The notes under the pieces are model-generated. The model made no database searches. It was not told the DNA's origin and was given only the letters and a program-made list of their open reading frames with translations. Shown here in pieces: positions 17,489-25,224 of a DNA stretch of 33,292 bases. Made by a program: the position numbers and the translations under genes. The stretch spans positions 1-33,292 of the forward strand of contig CAMKFB010000017.1 in NCBI GenBank assembly GCA_946411735.1, given 5' to 3'. The stretch is from an uncultured Selenomonadales bacterium. Its GTDB lineage: Bacteria; Bacillota; Negativicutes; Selenomonadales; Selenomonadaceae. How positions within the stretch are numbered: the first letter of the stretch is position 1; every line of letters begins with the position of its first letter.

Positions 17489-17875
17489 TTACCTCTTGCC
17501 GTCCGCTTTCGATTGAAATTTAATACGATCGACGATGAAGCGCTCGTGAGTGCCGGAGCCGATCTCTTCGCGCTCATCGAACGCCCGTACCTCAAAAATT
17601 ATTTTCCGTCCGTCGAGCGCCGTGATCAAAGCCTCCGCGCGGAGCTTTAGCCCGATCGGAGTCGCCGCCGTGTGCTTGACGTTGAGCGCTATGCCGACGC
17701 TTGTTTGCTCCGCGGGCAAATGCCGCTCGACGAGCTCCGATGCCGCCCGCTCCATCAGCGCAAGCATCGACGGCGTTGACAGCACGCGAAGACTGCCGCT
17801 GCCGATTGCGATCGCCGACGTTTCTTCGCTCGAGCGCCCTTCGACTTCGTTGCGCATTCCCACTTCCAATGCCAT
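17489..17875 (-). CDS. Hot-dog fold thioesterase, FlK family
   Basis: A 128-aa single hot-dog domain protein resembling fluoroacetyl-CoA thioesterase FlK and the many related acyl-CoA thioesterases of unknown substrate. The FlK catalytic triad T42/E50/H76 appears to be conserved with the same spacing: T34 in LSTPS, E42 in ALMERAA and H68 in VKHTAATP. The GSGTHERFIV block near residue 107 is also typical. The ATG at 17875 follows GGAGG. A longer upstream frame overlaps galE and is rejected. It lies between galE and the RTX-like gene in one apparent transcript. The substrate is unknown; fluoroacetate resistance itself is unlikely. Confidence 0.82.
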   Translation of the reverse strand: MALEVGMRNEVEGRSSEETSAIAIGSGSLRVLSTPSMLALMERAASELVERHLPAEQTSVGIALNVKHTAATPIGLKLRAEALITALDGRKIIFEVRAFDEREEIGSGTHERFIVDRIKFQSKADGKR

Positions 17876-17889
17876 ATCGAATCCTCCGC

Positions 17890-18879
17890 TCAATCGTTGT
17901 AGCCGTCGGGATGCGCGCGATGCCACGTCCAAGCGTCGGCGATGATCTTTTCAACGTCGTCGAATTTCGGCGTCCAACCGAGCACGCGCCGCGCCTTTTC
18001 GCTCGAGGCGATCAGCACCGCCGGATCGCCCGCACGCCGATCGCCGAGCTTGACTTTGATTGCTTGACCGGTGACTTTTTCGGCGGCTTTGATCATCTGC
18101 TTAACCGAAAAGCCCGCGCCGCTGCCGAGATTAAAAATATTACTCCCGCCGCCCGCGCGGAGATATTCGAGCGCCTTGAGATGAGCGTCGGCAAGGTCGA
18201 GCACATGAATGTAATCGCGAATGCAAGTACCGTCCTCCGTCGGATAATCCGTCCCGAAAATCGTGATCGCCTCGCGTTTGCCGAGCGGCACTTGGAGGAT
18301 CAACGGGATCAGATGCGTCTCACGGACGTGCGCCTCGCCGATCGAGCCGTCCTCGATTGCGCCCGCCGCGTTGAAATATCGGAGCGACACAAAATCGATC
18401 CCGTCGGCGCGGCTGACCCACTTCATCATTTTTTCCATGGCAAGTTTCGTCTCGCCGTAGGGATTGGTCGGCAGAGTCGGATCGTCCTCTTCGATCGGAA
18501 CCTTGGTCGGCTCGCCGTAAACCGCCGCCGTCGAGGAGAAAACGATCCGCTTAACATCGTGACGCGCCATCGCTTCGAGCAGCGATTGCATGCCGCCCAC
18601 ATTATTGTTGAAGTACTTCAGGGGATGCGCGACGCTCTCACCGACAAGGGAGTTGGCGGCGAAGTGAATGACGGCGTCGATTTTGTTTTCATCGAAAATC
18701 TGTTCGAGCACCGTCGCGAAGCGAATGTCGCCTACGTAAAGTTTGACGCCGGGATCGAGCGCGGCGCGATGACCGGTCTCAAGGCTGTCGACCACGATCA
18801 CGTCCTCGCCCGCCTCGACGAACTTTTTGACGGCGTGCGAACCGATGTAGCCGGCGCCGCCGCATATCAACACTGACAT
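17890..18879 (-). CDS. galE: UDP-glucose 4-epimerase
   Basis: An extended short-chain dehydrogenase/reductase that interconverts UDP-glucose and UDP-galactose using bound NAD, for galactose use and envelope polysaccharide. The 329-aa product has the NAD-binding GGAGYIGSH (7-15), IHFAANSLVGESV, the SSTAAVYG segment, the catalytic Y141-x-x-x-K145 in NPYGETKLAMEK, and the RYFNAAGA and TRDYIHV-like (IRDYIHV) motifs. The ATG at 18879 follows GGGAGGATG. It lies just after a terminator-like hairpin that ends the upstream 682-aa gene. Confidence 0.96.
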   Translation of the reverse strand: MSVLICGGAGYIGSHAVKKFVEAGEDVIVVDSLETGHRAALDPGVKLYVGDIRFATVLEQIFDENKIDAVIHFAANSLVGESVAHPLKYFNNNVGGMQSLLEAMARHDVKRIVFSSTAAVYGEPTKVPIEEDDPTLPTNPYGETKLAMEKMMKWVSRADGIDFVSLRYFNAAGAIEDGSIGEAHVRETHLIPLILQVPLGKREAITIFGTDYPTEDGTCIRDYIHVLDLADAHLKALEYLRAGGGSNIFNLGSGAGFSVKQMIKAAEKVTGQAIKVKLGDRRAGDPAVLIASSEKARRVLGWTPKFDDVEKIIADAWTWHRAHPDGYND

Positions 18880-18894
18880 AAATATCATCCTCCC

Positions 18895-18922
18895 AAAAAA
18901 ATCAGCCCGCAGAATAACGGGC
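18895..18922 (-). terminator. Terminator after the 682-aa gene, abutting the galE ribosome-binding site
   Basis: On the minus strand, GCCCG (18918-18922) pairs with CGGGC (18905-18909), followed by TGATTTTTTT and then directly by the galE GGGAGG. No promoter fits between it and galE, so galE must be expressed by read-through or from a promoter inside the upstream gene. It could therefore act as an attenuator. Confidence 0.65.
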
Positions 18923-18930
18923 GATGAAAA

Positions 18931-20979
18931 TCAGTCGAACTCCGCGCGGAGTCTTCGAATAACCTCGTCGATGTCTTTGAAGGCGCGCCGCAACAAAATT
19001 TTTTCGTTGACCAAAAGATCGAGCGCCGTCTCGCGATCGCGCCAGTGCTTTGACTTCGACAAAATTTTTTCCGCCACGTCCTCGAACGCCAAATGCAGCG
19101 ACCGCCGCCCCGCCGCGCCGCCCCAACTCAGTTTCGAAAACACCGAGTTGATCAGCTCGAATCGCTCACTGAAGCAGAACAGATAACTCTCGAGAATGTA
19201 CTCGTTCCACTCGAAACCGTCAATCGGCGGAAATTCGTTGAAGTGCAGCGCCAAACTCTTGATCGACTTGCAATCGTCAATCAGCCCGTCGAGCACGTTG
19301 TCAATCGCCTCAACATCAAACTTGATCCGATCCCGTCGGAGGAATTGATCGACGCTGATGCGAATCGCCACCCGCCGCACACTCTTAAATTCAATCTGAG
19401 AATTGATCTCCTCGGCATACGCCTGCAACTCGTCAAGCGTGAACTCCTCGCGCTCATTGCAAAAGTCCACAAACATCTGCCGCTTGCTGACCGGCTCGCA
19501 CGCCGCGCTGATCATATTTCGATTGAAGGAAAATCTGTTGCCGTAAAGCCCGCGCAGCACGCTCCCGAATCCTTGAGTCGTATAATCCGCCGTCGCCTCT
19601 TTCAGCTCGGGGAAGGAGCGATAGACTATCCTCCGACATTCCTCGACCGACATCGATTGCACCGGCTGCAGCGCGCTCTTTATGACCTGCTCGACCCTCG
19701 GGCGATCCTCGACGGCAAGCGGGAAGGCGTCCAAATCCATGTACGTTTCGAGTTTGACGCCGATAATCCGCGGCGACGCGATCACCGCCGTCTTGAGTTT
19801 TTCGAATGGAATGAACCACAGCGCCCGCTCCAACTCGTAATACGTGATCTGTCGATGCTCCGCGCGGAAAAATCTTTGCACATCGGAGGCGATATCAGGG
19901 ATGCCGCGCGACAGGATGTTCTTATCCCAACCCTGCCGCTCCATGAAATCCAGCACCGAATTGATGTGCAGAACCTCCGCAAGCCGCTCCCGATAGCGCT
20001 CGAATAACTTTTCGACGTAGACGCACGAATAGCCGCTGTCGAAAATGCCCCGCACCACGCCCTCAATCTCGTCGATCAATTTCTGCTGCTGCTCGTCGTA
20101 CGGCAGGAACAATTTTTCGCCGTGCTCGATCGTGATGTCCTTGAGCGCCTTGATCAAATGTTCGTCCTCGACATCGCGCAATTCGTCTTCACTCAAGCAC
20201 CGACGGAACTGCTTCATCGCAATCGACGACGTATATTTGAGCCCGTTCGGGAAGCGCGTACGAAGAACTTCCGTCATAATCTCCTTCGAAGGCAATACGA
20301 TCTCAATGCCCAATGCTTTGTTGGCCTCGAGCAGGAGCGCATGAAACTTTTCGGGGTCGTACTTGCTGAGCCTGACCAAAAAAACTTCGCGCGGAGCCGC
20401 CGACTCCACCTGCCGCCCGCGTCGGAGCCCGTCGATCACGCTCAACCTTCGAACGATCTCCGGCACATCGCGCGAGGTGTCGCTGTCATCGACGCCGCGC
20501 CGATGCGCATAATCCTTGAGCAGTTTCGAGAGATTGTCGACGGCGGTATTCAAATCGTCGAGCTTGGCGAATTTGATCGACGCCTCGATCAGCTTTATCA
20601 CTTCGTGAGTGTCGAACTCGAAAACTTTGTGGCGGCATTGATATTCGGCCTCGGCGAGAATTTTTTTGAACTCGTCGGGCTCGTTGACGTAGGTGCGCCA
20701 CACCGACGCCAGAATCGGCACGGCGCCCGATTCGCCGCGTAAGCCGTCGGTAATAAGGTATTCAACCATCGAATAGAGCCCCGCAATGCGTTCGACACTG
20801 CGGAAGTCGTCATCGATCGTACGTCCCATGAGTTTTGCGCGATTTCGGAGTGCTTTGGAGAGTTGAGCCAAGCCTTCGGCGCGTTTGATCTCGTTGTGCT
20901 GCACCTTCTCGCACAGGTCGATCAACAGCGCCGCCTCATGCCTGTCCCAAAATATTATCTTTGAATCTTGTTCCGCCAT
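18931..20979 (-). CDS. Uncharacterised 682-aa protein, possibly with winged-helix-like segments
   Basis: I cannot name a characterised family. The N-terminus (about 10-85) has a recognisable module: WDRHEAALLI, a run with regularly spaced Arg and Leu (LSKALRNRA), then IDDDFRSVERI. Modules like this occur at the start of large uncharacterised Firmicute proteins, as far as I recall. The rest is mixed alpha/beta, rich in Glu, Arg and Phe, with repeated segments of the type YELERALWFIP and FTLDELQAYAEE that look like winged-helix or helix-turn-helix units. There is no signal peptide, membrane segment, Walker or HEXXH motif, so it is probably cytosolic. AAGGAGAA precedes the ATG. It follows the 247-aa gene by 59 nt. 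Confidence 0.75.
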   Translation of the reverse strand: MAEQDSKIIFWDRHEAALLIDLCEKVQHNEIKRAEGLAQLSKALRNRAKLMGRTIDDDFRSVERIAGLYSMVEYLITDGLRGESGAVPILASVWRTYVNEPDEFKKILAEAEYQCRHKVFEFDTHEVIKLIEASIKFAKLDDLNTAVDNLSKLLKDYAHRRGVDDSDTSRDVPEIVRRLSVIDGLRRGRQVESAAPREVFLVRLSKYDPEKFHALLLEANKALGIEIVLPSKEIMTEVLRTRFPNGLKYTSSIAMKQFRRCLSEDELRDVEDEHLIKALKDITIEHGEKLFLPYDEQQQKLIDEIEGVVRGIFDSGYSCVYVEKLFERYRERLAEVLHINSVLDFMERQGWDKNILSRGIPDIASDVQRFFRAEHRQITYYELERALWFIPFEKLKTAVIASPRIIGVKLETYMDLDAFPLAVEDRPRVEQVIKSALQPVQSMSVEECRRIVYRSFPELKEATADYTTQGFGSVLRGLYGNRFSFNRNMISAACEPVSKRQMFVDFCNEREEFTLDELQAYAEEINSQIEFKSVRRVAIRISVDQFLRRDRIKFDVEAIDNVLDGLIDDCKSIKSLALHFNEFPPIDGFEWNEYILESYLFCFSERFELINSVFSKLSWGGAAGRRSLHLAFEDVAEKILSKSKHWRDRETALDLLVNEKILLRRAFKDIDEVIRRLRAEFD

Positions 20980-21038
20980 TGCAATTCTCCTTCGTCGGGA
21001 GCAGGTACCGTGTTCAATCGCTCGTTTAACCCGAAAAA

Positions 21039-21782
21039 TTATTTCTTGACGTAATTCATAAGCTCATTGAGAATTTCGCGCGTCGGCTCCCAGCTGTTTT
21101 GCTTGTCGTCGGTAAGATAAGCGTTGAAGGCATCGGGATTGTCAAGCAGCTCCTTCAAATGCACCACGCCCATCACCTTAAACAGTTTGCGCCCGTCGGT
21201 GTAGGATTTTTCATCGATATCGATCGTCGGCATGCTGATGTAAATGATCGACAGCTGATAGCCGGCGAAGGCGCGCTTGATCTCCTTCTCGAGCTCGCTC
21301 ATTTTCATACTCGGCAGCAACCCGATCCCGTCGATCAATTTGTGGAGCGTATAAAAATATTTTCGGCTCTCCTCGGTCGGGCGTTTGATGTGCCGATCGA
21401 GCACCTTGAAAAAGAAGTCCCACAGTTTGTCGACGCCCTCATCCTCGGCGCTGACCAACGAAGCCAACTGCTCTCGATTGTCTCGACCGGGGAAATTCCA
21501 AGCGTTGGTGTTTAGCTCGGTGAGATAAATTTTCCTGTTGACGTCGTCGCCGATAAGGTACGACGCCTTTGTATTTTTGACGTACTTCTCGCCGAGTTTT
21601 ATCGGAAATTCCTTGGCGAGGAGCTTGATTTTGGATTTATCCTTGACGTCGACCTCGAGCCCGAAGGCGATGATCTCGGCGACGAACTCGGAGATCAACA
21701 TATCGATAATGACTTCGGATTTGATGCCTTGGGTGCGATAGTCGTTGACGGTCCATTTCTTGACCATCTCAAAAAAATTCAT
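21039..21782 (-). CDS. Uncharacterised 247-aa protein
   Basis: Not recognised. It is a soluble, Lys/Glu-rich protein without a signal peptide or membrane segment. A central stretch (about 75-100) has DDVNRKIYLTELNTNAW, an alternating strand with acidic residues. This is loosely reminiscent of a nuclease core, but the usual lysine is replaced by Asn, so I do not claim it. GGAGAGG precedes the ATG. The gene starts 17 nt after the LptF/LptG-type permease stop and precedes the 682-aa unknown, so all three are likely co-transcribed. Codon use and base composition resemble the neighbours. Confidence 0.75.
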   Translation of the reverse strand: MNFFEMVKKWTVNDYRTQGIKSEVIIDMLISEFVAEIIAFGLEVDVKDKSKIKLLAKEFPIKLGEKYVKNTKASYLIGDDVNRKIYLTELNTNAWNFPGRDNREQLASLVSAEDEGVDKLWDFFFKVLDRHIKRPTEESRKYFYTLHKLIDGIGLLPSMKMSELEKEIKRAFAGYQLSIIYISMPTIDIDEKSYTDGRKLFKVMGVVHLKELLDNPDAFNAYLTDDKQNSWEPTREILNELMNYVKK

Positions 21783-21799
21783 GGTGAAGCCTCTCCTTT

Positions 21800-22894
21800 T
21801 TATTGTGATGCGCGTCGGACGAGGAATATCCCACAGATCAGCCCGATGATGTTCGGAATCCAGACGGCGTACATCGGCGCCAGCGCTCCGCTCCGACCGA
21901 TCGCGTTTGCGAGTGTCATGACGGCGTAGTATAAAAATATGATGATGACGCTCAACGCAAAGCCCATCGACGATGAATTTCTCGTCGGTTGCAGCCCGAG
22001 CGGCACTCCGATCAGCGCGAAGATCAGGCTGGCCAGCGGCACGCTCACGCGTTGATACAGTTCCGTCTCGAGTTTGCTTGTGCTGACGTATTGCGTCTTC
22101 ATGATTTCGATTTGCGCTTTGAGCTCGTCCATTGTGAGTTCCTCGGGCTTTTTCTGCTCGCGGACGATCTGACGGGGGCTTGCCTTGACGGGGAGGATTT
22201 GCTTATCGAAACGCATGGTTTGCGTCCGATCGTCCTCGGAAATATCGTAGATGATGCCGCGATGCATTATCCACGTCTGATCCTTCCACTCGGCGAAGTC
22301 GGCGTTCTCGACGTGGATAACTTTGCCGTCATCATTGAACTCCTGCATCGTCACGCCGCGGAGCGTTTCGCTCGACGCCTCATATTCTCGAGCGTAGACG
22401 AGCCGTTGCATCTTGCCGTCGCGAATCTCCTTGACGATGACGTGATCCTGCGACTTCATCTCGGTATTGCCCTGAATTTCGTAGTAGACGACGTTGTTGT
22501 AGGCGGTGTTGGCCCAAGGGACGACGTGCTCGTTAAAAAGGATGGCGCAAACGCTGACAATCAGCCCGAGGAAAATGGCGGGCGCGGCGATGCGTGAGAA
22601 GCCGATCCCGCAAGACTTCATGGCGGTGATCTCACTCGAGCTTGAGAGCCGACCGAAAGTCAACAGGGAAGCGAGCAGCATCGACATCGGAAAAGTCCAC
22701 ATGACGATGGCGGGCAATCCGTAGACGAAAATCTTGACGACGGAGGTAAACGACGCACCGTAATCAGTGATGTAACGAGCGATTTTGAAAAGAGTGCCAG
22801 AGCCGATGAAGACGGCGGAGAAGGCGCAGATGCCGAATAAAAATGCCAGCACAACCTCCCGAAAAATATATTTGTCCAAAATCCTGAGCCCCAT
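21800..22894 (-). CDS. LptF/LptG family permease (YjgP/YjgQ), LPS export
   Basis: An inner-membrane permease of the LptB2FG ABC exporter that extracts lipopolysaccharide and passes it to LptC and LptA. The 364-aa product has the family plan: three N-terminal membrane helices (opening LRILDKYIFREVVLAF, then MWTFPMSMLLASLLTFGRLSSSSEI, a highly typical coupling region), a periplasmic beta-rich domain at about 130-270, and three C-terminal helices (VPLASLIFALIGVPLG onward). The ATG at 22894 follows GGGAG. Only one such gene is seen, and whether it acts as LptF or LptG cannot be decided here. Its presence supports a diderm organism. A good promoter lies upstream. Confidence 0.92.
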   Translation of the reverse strand: MGLRILDKYIFREVVLAFLFGICAFSAVFIGSGTLFKIARYITDYGASFTSVVKIFVYGLPAIVMWTFPMSMLLASLLTFGRLSSSSEITAMKSCGIGFSRIAAPAIFLGLIVSVCAILFNEHVVPWANTAYNNVVYYEIQGNTEMKSQDHVIVKEIRDGKMQRLVYAREYEASSETLRGVTMQEFNDDGKVIHVENADFAEWKDQTWIMHRGIIYDISEDDRTQTMRFDKQILPVKASPRQIVREQKKPEELTMDELKAQIEIMKTQYVSTSKLETELYQRVSVPLASLIFALIGVPLGLQPTRNSSSMGFALSVIIIFLYYAVMTLANAIGRSGALAPMYAVWIPNIIGLICGIFLVRRASQ

Positions 22895-22945
22895 ATCACC
22901 GCTCCCGTTCGTAAAAATGCTCGAGCCGATAAAAATACATCGAAT

Positions 22946-22974
22946 ATAATACAATACGGCGGCGGAAATGTAAA
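22946..22974 (-). promoter_or_regulatory. Promoter of the lptF/G-like gene cluster
   Basis: Read on the minus strand: TTTACA (22969-22974), a 17 bp spacer and TATTAT (22946-22951). It sits between the ROK stop and the permease start and can drive the permease, the 247-aa and the 682-aa genes. Confidence 0.7.
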
Positions 22975-22981
22975 TATCCCT

Positions 22982-23863
22982 TCAGACAAGAAAATGTTGG
23001 AGGGCGCCGATAAGATTGGCGTCGTTTTGAAATTTGCAGGCGACGACGCTCGGCGCGGGGAGATTGTATTTGCATTTCGCGCGGAGCTGCTCGAGATTTC
23101 GATTGATGAACTCGACGAAGGACGGTTGAGCGCTGATGCCGCCTCCGACGGCGAAGCGTTGAGGATCGAAAAGCATCTGGAGGTTGAAAATCTGAAGGGC
23201 GATGCGACGAGTGAAGCGTTCGAGGCAATCGACGGCGATCGGATCGTTTTGCTCGAGCGCGGCAAAAATAATTTCGCCGTTGACTTGCTCGACGGGCAAA
23301 TTTTTTTGTTGAGCGAAGTCTTTGCACAGTTGAGGGACGCCGCATTGGAAGCCCAAAAAATTTTCGTCGACGAGGCTGCCGTCGATATAAGGGACGGTGT
23401 AAGAAATTTCGCCGGCGGAAAAATGAGAGCCGCGATGAATTTTACGATCCTTGATAAAAGCGCCGCCGATCGCGGTACCGAAGATGAGCACGAAGCCGTC
23501 ATTTACGTCGGCGAGCGCCCCGACGGAGACTTCGGCGAGCGCGGCGCATTTGGCGTCGTTTTCGACGGTGACTTTGACATTGGTTTTCGATTGAATTTCG
23601 TCGACGATATGAGCTCCGTTATTATACTCGAGAGCGCCGCTGGTGATGCACACTCCGTTGACAGCGTCGATGATGCCGGGCATCGACAGGGCAATGCCTT
23701 CAGAGTGATCGAATTGTTTGTGGATGTTGACGATGGTGTTGATGAAGTCGTCGCGATCGGACATGGGCGTAGGGATTTTGCCGCGCTCGAGGATAATCGA
23801 GTGCTCATTCATCAACGCGTACTTTATAAAAGTGCCGCCGACGTCGATGACGGTGATCCGCAT
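22982..23863 (-). CDS. ROK-family sugar kinase-like protein
   Basis: A 293-aa protein of the ROK (repressor, ORF, kinase) family; kinase-only members phosphorylate glucose, fructose or N-acetyl sugars with ATP. Visible motifs are the phosphate-1 loop IDVGGTFIKYAL at the N-terminus, the catalytic-aspartate motif VENDAKCAALAE near 115, GTAIGGAFIKDRKIHRGSHFSAGEI near 145-170, and VGGGISAQP near 250. The zinc-binding CxCGxxGCxE motif of most ROK kinases is not present; the matching place reads FQCGVPQLCKD. There is no N-terminal DNA-binding domain, so it is not a repressor. The ATG follows AAGGAG. A terminator hairpin of the ldh-like gene lies directly upstream. Confidence 0.88.
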   Translation of the reverse strand: MRITVIDVGGTFIKYALMNEHSIILERGKIPTPMSDRDDFINTIVNIHKQFDHSEGIALSMPGIIDAVNGVCITSGALEYNNGAHIVDEIQSKTNVKVTVENDAKCAALAEVSVGALADVNDGFVLIFGTAIGGAFIKDRKIHRGSHFSAGEISYTVPYIDGSLVDENFLGFQCGVPQLCKDFAQQKNLPVEQVNGEIIFAALEQNDPIAVDCLERFTRRIALQIFNLQMLFDPQRFAVGGGISAQPSFVEFINRNLEQLRAKCKYNLPAPSVVACKFQNDANLIGALQHFLV

Positions 23864-23880
23864 AATAAAAACTCCTTCCG

Positions 23881-23905
23881 AAAAAAAAACTCCGACCGCG
23901 CGGAG
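23881..23905 (-). terminator. Terminator after the ldh-like gene
   Basis: On the minus strand, CTCCG (23901-23905) pairs with CGGAG (23890-23894) over a six-base loop, followed by nine T. The ROK ribosome-binding site starts just after the T run, the same arrangement as before galE. Confidence 0.75.
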
Positions 23906-23952
23906 CAGCCGGATTGATTTGTGAGACTGTATATATCGTCGACAGAATGATC

Positions 23953-24912
23953 TTATTTGATGCCTGCACCGTCGAGCGCGGAGCGAACGGATTTGGCAGC
24001 GGCATGCATCTTCTCGAGCTCCTCGTCGGTGAGCGCAACTTCGAAGACGCGCATAATGCCGTCGGCGCAAATCATGCGGGGCATCGAGAGCGCAACGTCG
24101 GTGATGCCGTACTCGCCGTTCATCACAGCGGACGCCGGCAGAATGGTGTGCTCATCATAGAGGACGCTCTTGACGAAGCGGCAAGCGGCCATGGCGACGC
24201 CGGTGTTGGTATAGCCCTTCTTATTGATGACGTCGTAAGCAACGTTGATGAGCTCTTGCTCGATAGCTTCCTTATCGAGCGGAGTGGTGTGATGGAAGTA
24301 CTCGTCGAGTTTCTCGAGCGGGAAGCCCGCGCAGCCGGTGGTCGACCAAGCGACGAAAGCAGCATTGCCGTGCTCGCCGAGGACATAGCCGTTGATGTTC
24401 TTCGGATCGACTTCGTACTTATTGGCGAGGATGCGACGGAAGCGATAAGTCTCGAGCATGGTGCCGGTGCCAAGGATTTTCTCGCGCGGATAATCGAACT
24501 GAGTGCTGACGACATAAGTCGCGACATCGAGCGGGTTGGTGATGAGGATGATGACGGCTTCCTTGGTGTACTTGGAGATATTGCCGAAGACGGAGCTCAT
24601 GATCTTTGCGTTGGTGCCGGCGAGCTTAAGTCTGTCGGGAGTCTCACCGGGGCGGATGGACGGACCCGCGCAAATGATGACGATGTTGGCATCTTTGCAG
24701 ACGCTGTAGTCGTCGGTGGCGCGGAATTTGATATTGGTGCTGTAGACGCAAGCGGTAGCGTGGCTGGAGTCGGTCGCCTCGCCCCAGGCCTTATCCTGAT
24801 TGAGGTCGATGAGAACGATTTCGGATGCGAGCTGGAAGTCCGCAATCTTGTTGACGACGGCGGAGCCGACGTTGGAAGTACCGATGACGACGATCTTTCT
24901 GCGATTGTTCAT
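23953..24912 (-). CDS. L-lactate/malate dehydrogenase family protein (2-hydroxyacid dehydrogenase)
   Basis: A cytoplasmic NAD-dependent 2-hydroxyacid dehydrogenase, 319 aa. It shows the nucleotide loop GTSNVGS (11-17), the NAD-ribose aspartate D37 in LIDLN, ITNPLDV (124-130), R157 and E154 in LETYRFR, and the catalytic H181 in LGEHGN. The substrate-specificity loop reads AGPSIRPGETPDRLKL: the position that is Gln in lactate and Arg in malate dehydrogenases is Ile86, and two extra residues seem to follow. GEHGD is GEHGN. Lactate dehydrogenase is the simplest call, but another 2-oxo acid substrate is quite possible. AGGAGG precedes the ATG at 24912. It has its own promoter and terminator. Confidence 0.87.
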   Translation of the reverse strand: MNNRRKIVVIGTSNVGSAVVNKIADFQLASEIVLIDLNQDKAWGEATDSSHATACVYSTNIKFRATDDYSVCKDANIVIICAGPSIRPGETPDRLKLAGTNAKIMSSVFGNISKYTKEAVIILITNPLDVATYVVSTQFDYPREKILGTGTMLETYRFRRILANKYEVDPKNINGYVLGEHGNAAFVAWSTTGCAGFPLEKLDEYFHHTTPLDKEAIEQELINVAYDVINKKGYTNTGVAMAACRFVKSVLYDEHTILPASAVMNGEYGITDVALSMPRMICADGIMRVFEVALTDEELEKMHAAAKSVRSALDGAGIK

Positions 24913-24962
24913 TACTAATCCTCCTGACAAACAAAAATGATGGTGAATAATTCAATGGTTGC

Positions 24963-24991
24963 AGTCTATAACTTTTGAGCGTTGGCGTCAA
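24963..24991 (-). promoter_or_regulatory. Promoter of the ldh-like gene
   Basis: Read on the minus strand: TTGACG (24986-24991), a 17 bp spacer and TAGACT (24963-24968), leaving a leader of about 45 nt. It is divergent from the tRNA promoter 25 bp away. Confidence 0.65.
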
Positions 24992-25015
24992 GAGTTATCA
25001 GAAAATATTTTTTGC

Positions 25016-25044
25016 TTGACATGCGGCGACGGTTGAATTAGAAT
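25016..25044 (+). promoter_or_regulatory. Promoter of tRNA-Ala
   Basis: TTGACA (25016-25021, perfect), a 17 bp spacer and TAGAAT (25039-25044), about 20 bp before the mature tRNA. Confidence 0.75.
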
Positions 25045-25065
25045 AACGGGCGTTGAGAGACTTGC

Positions 25066-25141
25066 GGGGACGTAGCTCAGCTGGGAGAGCATCAGGTTCG
25101 CAATCTGAGGGTCGAGGGTTCGAATCCCTTCGTCTCCACCA
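25066..25141 (+). tRNA. tRNA-Ala, anticodon CGC
   Basis: A complete 76-nt cloverleaf: acceptor stem GGGGACG with CGTCTCC, D arm GCTC/GAGC, anticodon stem TCAGG/TCTGA with the 7-base loop TTCGCAA (anticodon CGC), and a T arm with TTCGAAT. The encoded 3' CCA is included. The G3-U70 pair in the acceptor stem, the main alanine identity signal, confirms alanine. It reads GCG codons, which are common in this window. Confidence 0.95.
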
Positions 25142-25175
25142 ACATCGATACCAATAAGCGTTGACATAGATTGGA

Positions 25176-25202
25176 AGCCGCCTCGGGCGGCTGTTTTTTT
25201 TT
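25176..25202 (+). terminator. Terminator of tRNA-Ala
   Basis: AGCCGCC (25176-25182), loop TCG, GGCGGCT (25186-25192), then G and nine T. Confidence 0.9.
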
Positions 25203-25204
25203 GC

Positions 25205-25214
25205 TCCGCGCGGA
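25205..25214. repeat. TCCGCGCGGA palindrome in non-coding DNA
   Basis: One of 13 perfect copies of this 10-bp palindrome I found in the window, and the clearest non-coding one (extended here to GCTCCGCGCGGAGC). The others start at 3043, 5228, 7480, 8112, 15817, 17634, 18941, 19859, 28434, 31041, 32736 and 33104. Confidence 0.8.
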
Positions 25215-25224
25215 GCGCTCGAAT

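Noticed and set aside
16253-17650. 465-aa plus-strand frame opposite the RTX-like gene
   Set aside because: It is a complementary shadow; the minus strand has coherent RTX repeats, HEXXH and coupled neighbours.
21039-21782. PD-(D/E)XK nuclease assignment for the 247-aa protein
   Set aside because: DD...TELN is suggestive, but the catalytic lysine is absent and no other core motif is visible.
25066-25141. tRNA-Cys (GCA) reading of the anticodon loop
   Set aside because: The five-base-pair stem TCAGG/TCTGA sets a seven-base loop with CGC at the anticodon position, and the G3-U70 pair marks alanine.
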